The notes under the pieces were generated by a model. The model was not told the origin of the DNA and searched no databases. It saw only the letters and a program-made list of their open reading frames with translations. Source: Biscogniauxia marginata (Eukaryota > Ascomycota > Sordariomycetes > Xylariales > Xylariaceae). Taken from it: DNA of 64,000 bases. The stretch spans positions 124,001 through 188,000 of the forward strand of contig MU404129.1 in NCBI GenBank assembly GCA_022695795.1, in the 5' to 3' direction. Made by a program: the position numbers and the translations under genes. Each line of letters starts with the position of its first letter. The first letter of the stretch is position 1. Of this stretch, positions 45,400 through 55,102 are shown in pieces.

Positions 45400-45969
45400 A
45401 TTTCTTTAGAAGGAACACCGGAATGGAGGTCTTCTAGGTAACCATCGACCTTCGCTTTGCCACTTGTCACCGCGAATGTGCGTCGGGCGGCATTCTAGGA
45501 GTCGCGGCTCAGTCCTAGAAAAGGTGGGATAAAGTTGGGAAAGAGAGAGAAAAAGGGCCCAATCCGCAAAGTCGTGAAATTTATTTCAGGTGGGAATTTC
45601 GGCGGGGTGGCTTAATTAGTGGGACCGGAAGGTTAGTGGAACCTTAGGTAGCTTTGGGTTTCCTGTGGCTAATGACCCGGGAAAAAAAAAGGAACCCTGG
45701 ATATTCGATCATCTTTGAATATCACGCCCCAAAATCGCAAACCACCCAAGTCTATTCTCACCAGTCCTCTTCTCCCTCTTTCTTTTCTTAGACCAAAATT
45801 TCCTACCATTTAGAATACGCGATAGACAAGAGACTCCAGCTACAATTACATACAACCTATAGAATGGACATGATATTATAAAACCGAAACCCACCTAACC
45901 CCCCAATAATCTTCCGTCCTCTCTACCTGCCTACCTACCGACCTCCCTACCTGCGCAACCTAACCTCCA
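45400..45969. other. Divergent promoter region, TRM140 / COQ10
   Basis: 570 bases between opposed starts. A CTACCTGCCTACCTACC cluster lies at 45921-45955, just before the COQ10 ATG. An A run lies at 45681-45690. Confidence 0.55.
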
Positions 45970-46809
45970 ATGATATCCCCACCACGTCCACGGATACCAG
46001 CCGCACGTCTCCGGCTCCGACTCCGGCTCCCACCCCCCCGGACCTTCCTCAGCTTCCCCTCGGCCGCGCCGCAGGTCCTCACGGCGCGCCGCGCGCTCCC
46101 CTACCACCACGCGCGCCTGTTCGAGCTGATCGCCGACATCGACTCGTACGCGGGGTTCCTGCCGTACTGCAAGGCCTCGCGGGTGACGGCCTGGACGACA
46201 CTGTCCGAAAACCCCGAACCCGAACCCGAACCCGGAAACGAACACCGGCAAGGGAGGAGGAGGAGATGGCCCGCGCGCGCGGACCTGACGGCCGGCTGGG
46301 GCGCGCTGGAGGAGACCTACACGAGCCGGGTGTTCTGCGTACCGGGCTCCAAAGGTAGTACCGGTAACAACAGCAGCAGCAGCAGCAGTAGTAATAGTAG
46401 TAATATTAGCAGTAACGTCAGCATCGTAGAGGCCATCAGCGGGGACGCGCGGACCGAGATCCCCGCGTCCGTGCTCGCGAGGTACGGGCTCAGCGACCCA
46501 GGTCCGCAGGACGGGAACGATAGCAGCAGCAGCAGCCGTAGCGGTGTGGTGTTTCAGAGCCTGGTGACGCGGTGGACGGTGTCGCCGGCTGCCGCCGCCG
46601 CCGCCGCCGAGGGCGATGCGAGCTGGAGCGACGTCCGGCTGAGCATCAAGTTCCGGTTCGCGAACCCGCTGTACGGCGCCGTGAGCTCCGCCGTCGCCGA
46701 CAAGGTCGCCCCCGTCATGGTCGAGGCGTTCGTCGCGCAGGCGAGGCGCGTCTTGGGGGAGCCCGGGCGCGGGCGCGGGATCGAGGAGAGGAGGGCAGGA
46801 TCGGGTTAG
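45970..46809 (+). CDS. COQ10: Coenzyme Q-binding protein Coq10, START-like domain
   Basis: Single exon, 279 aa. Coq10 is a mitochondrial lipid-binding protein needed for efficient coenzyme Q synthesis and respiration. An Arg/Pro-rich, acid-free N-terminus forms the presequence. The START fold follows with ARRALPYHHARLFELIADID, SYAGFLPYCKASRV, the LTAGWGALEETYTSRVFC strand, and the C-terminal helix FANPLYGAVSSAVADKVAPV then MVEAFVAQARRVLGE. It is longer than the roughly 200-residue yeast protein because of three low-complexity inserts: EPEPEPEPG near 80, a Ser/Asn tract at about 133-150 coded by AGC/AGT repeats, and an Ala run near 213. GTAGTA at 46354 and an AG after the tract could in principle be an intron, but the frame is open without it. 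G+C is very high. Confidence 0.88.
   Translation: MISPPRPRIPAARLRLRLRLPPPRTFLSFPSAAPQVLTARRALPYHHARLFELIADIDSYAGFLPYCKASRVTAWTTLSENPEPEPEPGNEHRQGRRRRWPARADLTAGWGALEETYTSRVFCVPGSKGSTGNNSSSSSSSNSSNISSNVSIVEAISGDARTEIPASVLARYGLSDPGPQDGNDSSSSSRSGVVFQSLVTRWTVSPAAAAAAAEGDASWSDVRLSIKFRFANPLYGAVSSAVADKVAPVMVEAFVAQARRVLGEPGRGRGIEERRAGSG
46372..46386 (+). repeat. AGC microsatellite coding a Ser tract in COQ10
   Basis: Five AGC units followed by AGT and AAT codons up to about 46413, encoding Ser/Asn. A second, shorter AGC run codes SSSSS near 46522. Confidence 0.8.
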
Positions 46810-47807
46810 AGGAAGACAAGTTGCCACCTCTTGAACTCGATCGAATTTATGATATTGCCACCCCAACCCCCTTTTTTGATATCACGGGTAAGGGAATAGA
46901 AAACTAAGTCGGCCCATTCATTCCATTGCTCCCTTAAAATACTCCTCCCAGACGGGATATAGATGGCATCAACGAGAAATTAACATTCTCGATCAGTAAT
47001 CAGGATATTCCTAATAGTAAATCTAAAATTCACCAGGAATTGTACATGGATGAACTGAGTAGCACATGGGCCAGGATGGGTCAACTATTAATAAGCTCAA
47101 GTGTATCAAATATTTTATTCGTTTAATTTTTTATGTTTTTTTCTTTGACTATGGTCAATGCGGTACCTAACTCCGTGTGTGTATAACTTCAAGTGTATAA
47201 GCCAGTTGAATCTAGATCGCGCGTCAACTATAGCGTTTTTCTAGGCTTGATCGTGATGACGCCTATTCATCTTTCACTGAACCTCATCTCGTCATTCCAC
47301 ATCGCCTTCTGCCCTTTGTTCACGTGCTCGTCTCTCTATCTCATTCCATCATACCCCAAACTTTTCGAGCTGCGCCCGACTCCAGATATTCCACAAAACA
47401 CGACCAACGGGAAAGCAATATGAATTAAAAAGTCCGCAATAAGAGGCGTGATGCAACCAGGAGCCTAACTAATCTTGTCACCCGATAGCGCGGGACAGAA
47501 AACCGCGTCAGGGTCGCTATAAGCAAGAATGATACGCCTCGAACCGGGGGTATAATGCGGAATCAGTTGCTGAAAAGAACACCGTTTGAAGAAACCGCGG
47601 GGCCGGGATTGTGGCCGGGCTCAGAACTAGGACGACTGCTCCGGCGGCAATGACAACGGGTAGAAATCAACATCGACCGATATAATTCGACAAAAAATAT
47701 CAAAAGGATCCATATACAAGTATAATCCGGGGACGGTGCGGGTTCTATCTCTTGCCCCTACGGTTTGTCAGCTCATGTGCCATAAGGCCCAGGTAGAGAG
47801 TTGTTTC
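46810..47807. other. Convergent 3' region, COQ10 / ubiquitin-like gene
   Basis: About 1 kb, AT-rich around 47100-47150. One short frame at 47193-47423 (+) has no recognisable family. No RNA gene seen. Confidence 0.55.
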
Positions 47808-50144
47808 TTACTTCTTGCCTGATTTGGAAGGCTTGCTCCCTGCCCCGACCATCCATGAGAGGACGCCTTTGCTGGCAGGCTTGCCTGGCTTTTTCGTTGT
47901 CTTTACGACGTTGACAATGTGTGGTGACGGTTCACCAGGCACACCGTGCATACCACCAGCGGGTCCAGGTCGCATATGCGGAGGAGGGATAGGAATTGGA
48001 CCACCCTGAGGCCTTGCATGCTGCGGAAACCGACCAATACCGGGAGGGGCGCCACCAGGCCCGCCAGGCATCCCAGGTCCTCCAGACCTAGCAGGCCCAG
48101 CAGCTCCAGGGAATCCAGGGGCTCCGCCAAGTCCACGCTGCCCCATTGCTCCTGGGCCACCACCCGGTGGTCGATCCATCGGCCACATGTTCATGGTGAT
48201 CGCCCAGTCAGGTTCGATGACCTTCTCCCAAACTTGGGGGAGGATGATTTCACCATTGGGTCCAATCAGATCGTAGTGCCCAGCCTGAACATGAGGCCCA
48301 ATCACGTCCACATGCAAAAAGGCTTGTTTGATGAGCTCTTCCATACCCTGTGGCGTGGAAAGTTAGCCGCAGTCCTCAAAGGAGTCAATGATTGGGTCTA
48401 CATACCTGCCAGGTTTGACAGAGGTGGAAAGGAAAGCTGAACTTCCTCCCAACAGCATCCTTAAATCGTATGGGGGTCTTGTCTTTACCCATACTCTTCT
48501 TATTCGCCTCTTCGGCTTTGATCTTTGCTTCCTCCAAGGCCTTTTTCTTAAAGGCCTCCTCCTCCTTCTTCTTCGCCTCTTCTGCCGCCTTAGCAGCTTC
48601 AGCGGCAGCAGCTTCGTCCTTAAGCTTCTGCTGAGCCTCTAACTCGGCCTTGAGCTTTGCTTCCTCTTCCAACTTCTTCTTCCACGCCGCCTCCTCCGCG
48701 GCCTTCTTTGCCGCCGCCTCGGCAGCAGCCTTCTCGTCTTCGATTCTTTGGCGTGCCTCCATCTCAGCTTTCATCCTTGCCTGTTCTTCTGTTCGTTTCC
48801 TCCATTCCGCCTCCTCCGCGGCCTTCTTCGCCGCAGCCTCCTTGGCCTCAGCTTCAGCTTTGATAGCTGCCTCTAACTTAGCTCTCGCGGCCACCTCGGC
48901 TGCGGCAGCTGCCTCTGCCGCTTTCTTTCTCGCCTCCTCTTCAGCTCGCCGTTCAGCCTCGAGCTTATCGCGTGCAAAGCGTTCAGCTCGGGCAATTGCT
49001 TCTGCTTCCCTCTGCGCGCGTTCGGCCTCGGCTTTCTTCTCTGCTTCGATTGCTTCACGCGCCGCCCTTTCGGCTTCTCTGCGTGCTTCATCGATCTCTT
49101 TCTTGGCCTTTTCCAAGGCAAGCTTCCTCTCTTCGGCCCGAACCTCTTCGTCTCTTTTGATTTGCTCCATCTTCCGGGTGAAGGCTTGCTCTGCCTCCTC
49201 CCTGATGCGAAGCTCGAGCTCCTGCTGCCTGGCTTGCTCTTCCTTCCTTTTTTGTTCGGCTTCAATCTCGGCCAATTTCTTCTTCATCGCCTCCTTCTCG
49301 GGGTCCTCCTTTGGGGGCTCCGGAGGGGCAGGTGTGCGAGGCGCTGGGGCCTCCGTTGGTGGAGGCGGAGGAGGTGACCATTGGTACTGCTGCATGTTGT
49401 GCGGTACGGGATAAGGACCACCCGGACCACCCGGGCCGCCGGGAGCTCCAGGAGCACCGGGGCCAAAGTAGTTTTGACCACCGTACGGCATCATCTCGTT
49501 TTGTCTTGCCCAGGGATCGTTGTTGAAATAATTGCCCCCATTCCCGTTCATCTGCGATGGCGCGAATGGGTTCTGGCCGTACGCGTGGGGTCCGTAGGGC
49601 ACCATCTGCTGGTTTTGATGATATGGGGCAGGGCCGAAGCCACCGGCATGGCTTTGAGCATAACCAGCAGGGGGTTGGTGTCCCCGCCCGCCATAGTACG
49701 GGGCAAGGGCCGGTGGTACATAGCCACCACGGCCGTAATAGTAGTCGTCCGAGGAATCCAGGCTGATTGTCGGGTCTGACTCCCGGTAGTCGTACTGGGA
49801 AACTGGCCTTTGTGGAGAAACTTTGTAGCGCCCGGGGGCTTGGACGACGCGGTTATGGCTCCCGGAGCGCTGATGCTGATGCCTTGCAGGGCTGGCTGAA
49901 GCCGAGTCCGACGGTTCAATCTCGTCTTCGTACGACTCTGACCACTCCTCTTCCTCTTCCTCTTCTTCTTCGTCTTCTTCTTGCGACTCCCCGCTTGTAT
50001 GTCTGTATTCGTCTCCTGAGAAGCTCTCCTCAGGCGGATGGTAAAATCGCCTACCAGCGGCAAAGCGTATACGAGTGGGAGCTCCACTAGGAGAGGTCAA
50101 CAAGCGAATTAACCAGGTGATCGAGATGTCGACACTTACGACAT
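47808..50144 (-). CDS. Ubiquitin-like-domain protein with long Ala/Glu/Lys coiled coil
   Basis: Exons 50144-50140 (ATGTC), 50086-48406 and 48347-47808 give 741 aa. Intron 1 is GTAAGT to TCCTAG and intron 2 GTATGT to GCCACAG; both keep phase. N-terminus: MSGAPTRIRF, then an acidic run of E and D with phosphorylatable Ser, then a Gly/Tyr/Pro/Gln-rich segment (about 130-270). Residues about 300-560 form a highly charged AE/AK coiled coil. A C-terminal ubiquitin-like fold follows: PIRFKDAVGRKFSFPFHLCQ, TWQGMEELIKQAF, GHYDLIGPNGEIILPQVWEK and WAITMNMWPM, the domain seen in many fungal proteins of unknown role. A Gly/Pro tail ends the protein. Function and location are unknown. The 5-base first exon is needed because exon 2 lacks an early ATG and the joined MSG start fits. 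Confidence 0.85.
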
Positions 50145-52807
50145 TGAGGGTGGATGAATGCCTAAATGCCCTCCACTCGCGACAATCTACTTCAGAGAGT
50201 CGGAGCAAAGGAAGCCTCCCAGTGATTAGGCGGTGTCCGATGTTGCTAGCGTCCCCGTGTGTGGCCGAATTGAGACAGAGCGCGGCCCTCGAGACTTGAA
50301 TCTCGTCTAGGGTTTGGCGATGCCAGAGTCAAGGTGAGTGGCTGGCCTCGTCAGCGCGAAACAGGCAGTGTTGATTGTGGTCGTGCGAAGTCGAACGATT
50401 CCGGCCTAGGGAGAGCGCAAATGCGAAAGGTGGGAAGCGGTGCGTTGTCGAGATAGTCCGAGAATTGGCAGGAGGGTCAAATATCACTTTGCATAGAAAT
50501 TTGGGCACTGGGAACTTTTGTAGCGAGTTTCGAGAGACAATTTCGAGGTGCAATGGTGATGTTAGGTGAGTAGAGAAGGTAGGGGAGGATCCTGGTTTCA
50601 ACAAAGACGAAGTCAGTTGGGCGCAAAGAAAAAAAAAACAGGAGTCGTTGGATTGGGTTGTTGTCACTCACGGTGTGTGGAATTAAATGTATGGGTGGCG
50701 TGGACGGAGCGGGGGATCACTACTGGATTACACGGTATGTAATAAAGCAGTGGCCACGAGCTTAACGAAGGTCCCGGAGGTAGGTAATCCGTAGACTGTC
50801 TACCGATAACAGACACCTGAGTGTAGTGTAGGGTGTACTCTACTCTAGGGCTTTCCGTGTTCAGGCTGAGAGAAGATGTCAGGACGGTGAGTAATGGGCA
50901 ACATCTTCGAGGGAACAAGATTTTGAAATACGATCTATGGTTGACACGTCTCCTCTTTCTTGTGCGTCGAAAAGAAAAGAGAGTCGGGAATTCCAATAGT
51001 AGTCGCACTAATAAACCCACACGATCCGTGGTCCACGAGGGCTGTCATATGCAACTAATGATGGTAGAAAGTGGGCCCACGCCTATGCAAAGCACAAGGG
51101 AGTCATTTAACGGGAGCAAGGAGGTCCTACCGTTCAAAACCACTACAAGCTAACGCAACTGCTGCGGGCCTGCGGGACTTCAAAATGCCCCCTAACAATA
51201 GAGGGGGAGCGAAGGAGGGGAGGGGCTAGACCACCTAACAACTTCGGGCTCTCCCTCTCTCCATTAAGCACTGATTATTGAATTAACAGCACTGGTTGAG
51301 ACTGAGGTTAGTTATGACAGGGAGGGTAGAAAACGAATATATATTAAAATATATATACCTATATATATGTATATAGGTATGCATCAAATAAACCAACGAT
51401 GTGTCAATTTTGAGGGAGCCACCCGTCGGGAGAGAGGTAGTAAAAAGATAGTCTTAGGTAAATAGTGAGATAGGTAGGGGTGTGCTGGAATACTCGACGG
51501 GCAGGGGAAACAATTAATGATTTTCTAGAGACATACAGGTAAACAGGAGTACAGAGCAAATAAAGCATGAGCTGGGTTGGTAGACCGGCTATCGAGGCTG
51601 GCCGATGGGAATGCTGAGTCAGGGATAACCACGTCGGTGTTGTAAAGAGACGCTGGAAGAACCGAGCGAACTCGTCGTTCGTCGTGATGTCTTCGCAGCC
51701 CTTGCCCAGCCCAAAGTAATAAAAGTGAAAAGGAGACCGGACCTTGACTACAAGAAACTGAAAAGGGTAAAGAAAATTTAACTTGACTTTCGAGCTTGGT
51801 AGGACTCAGATAGGTAAAGAAATGCCCTCGCCGGACTCATTGCTTGATCACTGCGTCTTATTGAAGAGCAGGGGGGTCTCGGCTGGCTAAGTGCATCAGA
51901 AGGATTCCTGAAAAAAGACTTGTAAGTAGACTTCACCGCTCTAAAGGCGCTGGCTAGGGCAGATGCATGTCTAGATTACCTGAAGACTCATGCAAGTCGT
52001 GTAAGGAGCCAATGGCTAATTTGGAAAGGGGGAGCAGCTTAGGTATTACCGAGATACACTTACACCGAGCACAGCAGCAAGGAAATCGATGGGCCCCTGC
52101 AACTGCTTTGCACACTAAGCCAGATAGTCATCTATTTGTCCACCTGGCTCTTGTATGTAGTTTTCCTTCAAAACAAGCCTCGTGTGGCGATGGTCGGGCT
52201 GTATATGTCTTGTAAATAATAAGACGCGTTAGCAAGTCGGCAGATAAGAGTTTTCGTACCTATACCTCGTCCCGAATCTCGCCCCCAGGTTTTCCTAGGG
52301 TTGCCTTACTTAACATCCTATCATATGGGTATAAGCCTCCGCAAATAAACCAGATGATCGGACAGAGAGAGCACTGCCATGTCGAAATGCCAGCTCGATA
52401 GCTACGTAGTGCCTGTAGGGACCTGTACCGTGCAAGGCTGTGAGGTTGCACGATCTTCAAAAGAACTTGCGAGTTCTTTCCGTCGGCGGCCATCCTAGAC
52501 TACTAATACCACCTTGGGCACGCCTTTCCCACGAGTTAGTTCCTTGTAGAAGCTAGTTATGTGACCTGAGAGCGGGCCTACTGAAGCGATCAATGTAACG
52601 GGTTCATGGCCATCGACGGCCCAATCTAAGATGGTGTGTTGCCAGCGACACTGAGAAAATCTTCATCATCTACAGGAGCGGGACTAATCGTCGATGCGGT
52701 GCGCCGCAGCACCGAAAGGGATAGATGCAGTGCCTTGACGGCGGCAAGACCCGTCCCTGTGTGAAACGTGATCTTGATGCATGCCATACCTTTCCAGGCA
52801 TCTCTCT
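50145..52807. other. Gene-poor region upstream of ubiquitin-like gene
   Basis: The part near 50150-51000 is presumably promoter DNA. A TA-rich patch lies at 51338-51380. Short frames at 51967-52215 (+) and 52260-52493 (-) match nothing I know. Confidence 0.5.
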
Positions 52808-52969
52808 CTACATAGGCATCGGGCTTGCTGCCCAAATGTCGTAAATGGCTGCATGCAGAGAACCCGGGAGGTATTTGTGTGGCCGGGGGGCTAGGAGCGA
52901 CAACTGCTCATGACTGTAGCATGGCTGTAGAAGTTCTCGAATCTTCACGCCTTGCTTGCAAGTGATCAT
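52808..52969 (-). CDS. Speculative small ORF downstream of a TATA box
   Basis: 53 codons from ATG at 52969 (MITCKQGVKIRELLQPCYSH start, two Cys) to TAG at 52810-52808. A TATAAAA box on the same strand at 53042-53036 lies 67 bases upstream. Another overlapping frame on this strand stays open for about 90 codons (PPGFSACSHLRHLGSKPDAY) but lacks an early ATG. No family recognised; it may be an exon of a longer gene or chance. Confidence 0.15.
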   Translation of the reverse strand: MITCKQGVKIRELLQPCYSHEQLSLLAPRPHKYLPGSLHAAIYDIWAASPMPM

Positions 52970-53327
52970 TGATTACGCTGTAGCCCTTGACTGGAGCCAC
53001 GTGCTTATATCGAGGACGAATTAGTTGACCCAACGTTTTATAGTGCTAGACACTTCCTGCCCAAAGTCCCACCGTCTCTCTTGAAATCTGCATTCGGGCA
53101 CCAATGGGAAACCCTCGCTCTCCTGCACATGCTAAATGCACTGCGCCATCGTTTACGGACCTGATCTATGACGGGCTGACAATGCAGGCTCCGTGCCAAT
53201 TGCCCAATAGCCCAACACGTTCATGTCCATTACACAGATGAGTCAAGCCGAAGCGAGCATCGTGCAGACTCGACTGAATCTGCATTCTGCATTGCCGCGC
53301 TCCAATACAGGCTGGGGTAGTATTTCT
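52970..53327. other. Region downstream of EMC2
   Basis: 358 bases after the EMC2 stop, including the TATA box noted at 53036-53042. Nothing else seen. Confidence 0.5.
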
Positions 53328-54485
53328 TTACCTTACGGTCGTCTCGGTATCATTCTCTAGCAGCTGTCGAGCTGCTATGATTTCAGCTTGATCATAGCCC
53401 TGCCAGCCCTTCTCTCCTGCCGAATGGCGGCGCACGATTTCCGAAAGTTTTTCAGTAGCAGCCTCGTCGAGCTTTCGGAGCGTAGCCGAATCAGGCAGGG
53501 AAAACCCATCCGGCTCCGTTTGTTTGGCTACTTTGTGAGGCTCACTCAGAAGTTGCTTGGCGATCTGGTTGTCTAAATTAGATGGATCATCACTCGTTGT
53601 ATCCACTCTGGGGGATAACCTACCAGCTTGAGGCCGTAGTAGCCCCTTAAATAGTTATCACAGAGCTCGATACTACGGCAAAAGCGTTTCAAGGCTTCAG
53701 CCAGTTGCCGCGGCGTGTCCGATGTCTTTGCAGCCGTCAGAAGCATCTCGCCTAGACGAGCATGGATCTATACACACGCAAAACATTAGCAAACGGTGTG
53801 CTATAACATGTGGGAAGATGATCTGACTTACATTCCAGGCATTCGGTTGTAGCACTAGAACCTCCTCGAGGGCAAAGATGGCTTGCGAGTACAAGCCTTG
53901 CGCAAAGTACACATCGGCAAGTTCAGCCCAGGCCTCAGCATCAGTAGGGGAGGCATCTAGAAGTGATACCAGAGCAGTGACGGAGTCGGCAATCCGACCC
54001 ATAGAGCGCAGCAGAGCAGCACGGCGCTTAGCTATAGGCTGTAGACGTCAGATCAGTTTTTGTTTTGTTTGTTTTTTGCCCAGGAGGTAGCGGGGATAAA
54101 AGCTCACAAGGTTCGTAGGGTTCTCCTGCAAGATTTGCTCGTACTCTTTCAAAATGGCATCCAGGGTAGCGTTGTCATCAGCAACGGCCTCCTTAAGGAG
54201 GCCCTTCAAGGCCATGATGCGTTCATTGTCGTCCCCGAACCTGTTAACGAGACGACTTAAGCATTGGTGGGCCGCGTCGTCATTTTTAGTACGGAGACAT
54301 GAGAGCAGAAGGTTTTCATAGGTAGTCCATAAGTCGGGAGTTTCGGAGGCTGAGAGCAGAGATTGTATAGTAGATGTCGATATGGCGCCCGGGGAGTTTG
54401 CAAGGATGGTTGGGGCTTGTTGCGAGTGATGCAAAGCTGTAGCCGGAGGCAGGTGGCTGGGGGGGCGGAGAAGAGAAGAAGCCAT
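53328..54485 (-). CDS. EMC2: ER membrane protein complex subunit 2 (EMC2)
   Basis: Exons 54485-54108, 54038-53832, 53767-53624 and 53564-53328 give 321 aa; all introns are phase 0 with donors GTGAGC, GTAAGT, GTAGGT and acceptors CTACAG, GTATAG, ACCAG. EMC2 is the cytosolic TPR scaffold of the EMC, which inserts tail-anchored and multi-span proteins into the ER membrane. Seen: a variable N-terminus, KEYEQILQENPTNLPIAKRR, TPR helices SPTDAEAWAELADVYFAQGL and YSQAIFALEEVLVLQPNAWN, IHARLGEMLLTAA, then RFCRSIELCDNYLRGYYGLK, diagnostic of EMC2, and a final helix with Gln/Glu-rich end. Overlaps no neighbour; divergent with APL5 (617 bases apart). Confidence 0.92.
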
Positions 54486-55102
54486 TGTAAAGATATCACG
54501 ATGCTTCAGTTTTTGGGAAGTGTAGGTAGGTCTACGTGATGTGTATGGTTTGTGATCTGGCTCGATGTGTAAGAGCTAACAACGTGAAGTTACCAGGTAC
54601 ATATGTAGGTACCTAGTTAGCAGGGAGCTAGGTAGGTAGATGTAGGAGGTAGGTACGTGTAAGTGGTACAGTGTCATTTACGGACCCGACCTCTAGGTAA
54701 TCTGTAGAGACGGTGAAAGATACCTGATACTTGAAAAGTGGGTACACCCGAGATCTAGGTACAAAGGTACATAATTTAGGAATCTAATTTAGGTAAGCAA
54801 TTACCCCCCCAAGCCGGAGCACGGAGCACTGACGTGATCTTTTTAGTCCCAGCCCGTCAGTTGTACCTACATAGGTACATACACACACTTATTTACTTAG
54901 CATCATATATTATCCATCCGTCCACTTTCAGATGCCCGTGCGATTCACGGTCGCTTTCTGTTGTACAGCTGCTGTTGCGCTGTCAAGATGATGCATTATC
55001 CAGAATCACATTCACCGCCTGCACCTCCTAACTTATAGCCGACCCTATATCTATCCTACAAGCACAGCCGCCAGCACCGGCTGAGGTGCAAGTCGGGCAA
55101 CC
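54486..55102. other. Divergent promoter region, EMC2 / APL5
   Basis: 617 bases, densest in the window for GTAGGTA/GGTACCTA words (54590-54670 and 54755-54800). No gene. Confidence 0.6.

Noticed and set aside
45931..46866. 311-codon minus-strand frame
   Set aside because: Antisense to GC-rich COQ10, which has clear START-domain motifs.
48650..49414. 254-codon plus-strand frame, Ala/Ser-rich
   Set aside because: Antisense shadow of the GC-rich coiled coil of the ubiquitin-like gene.
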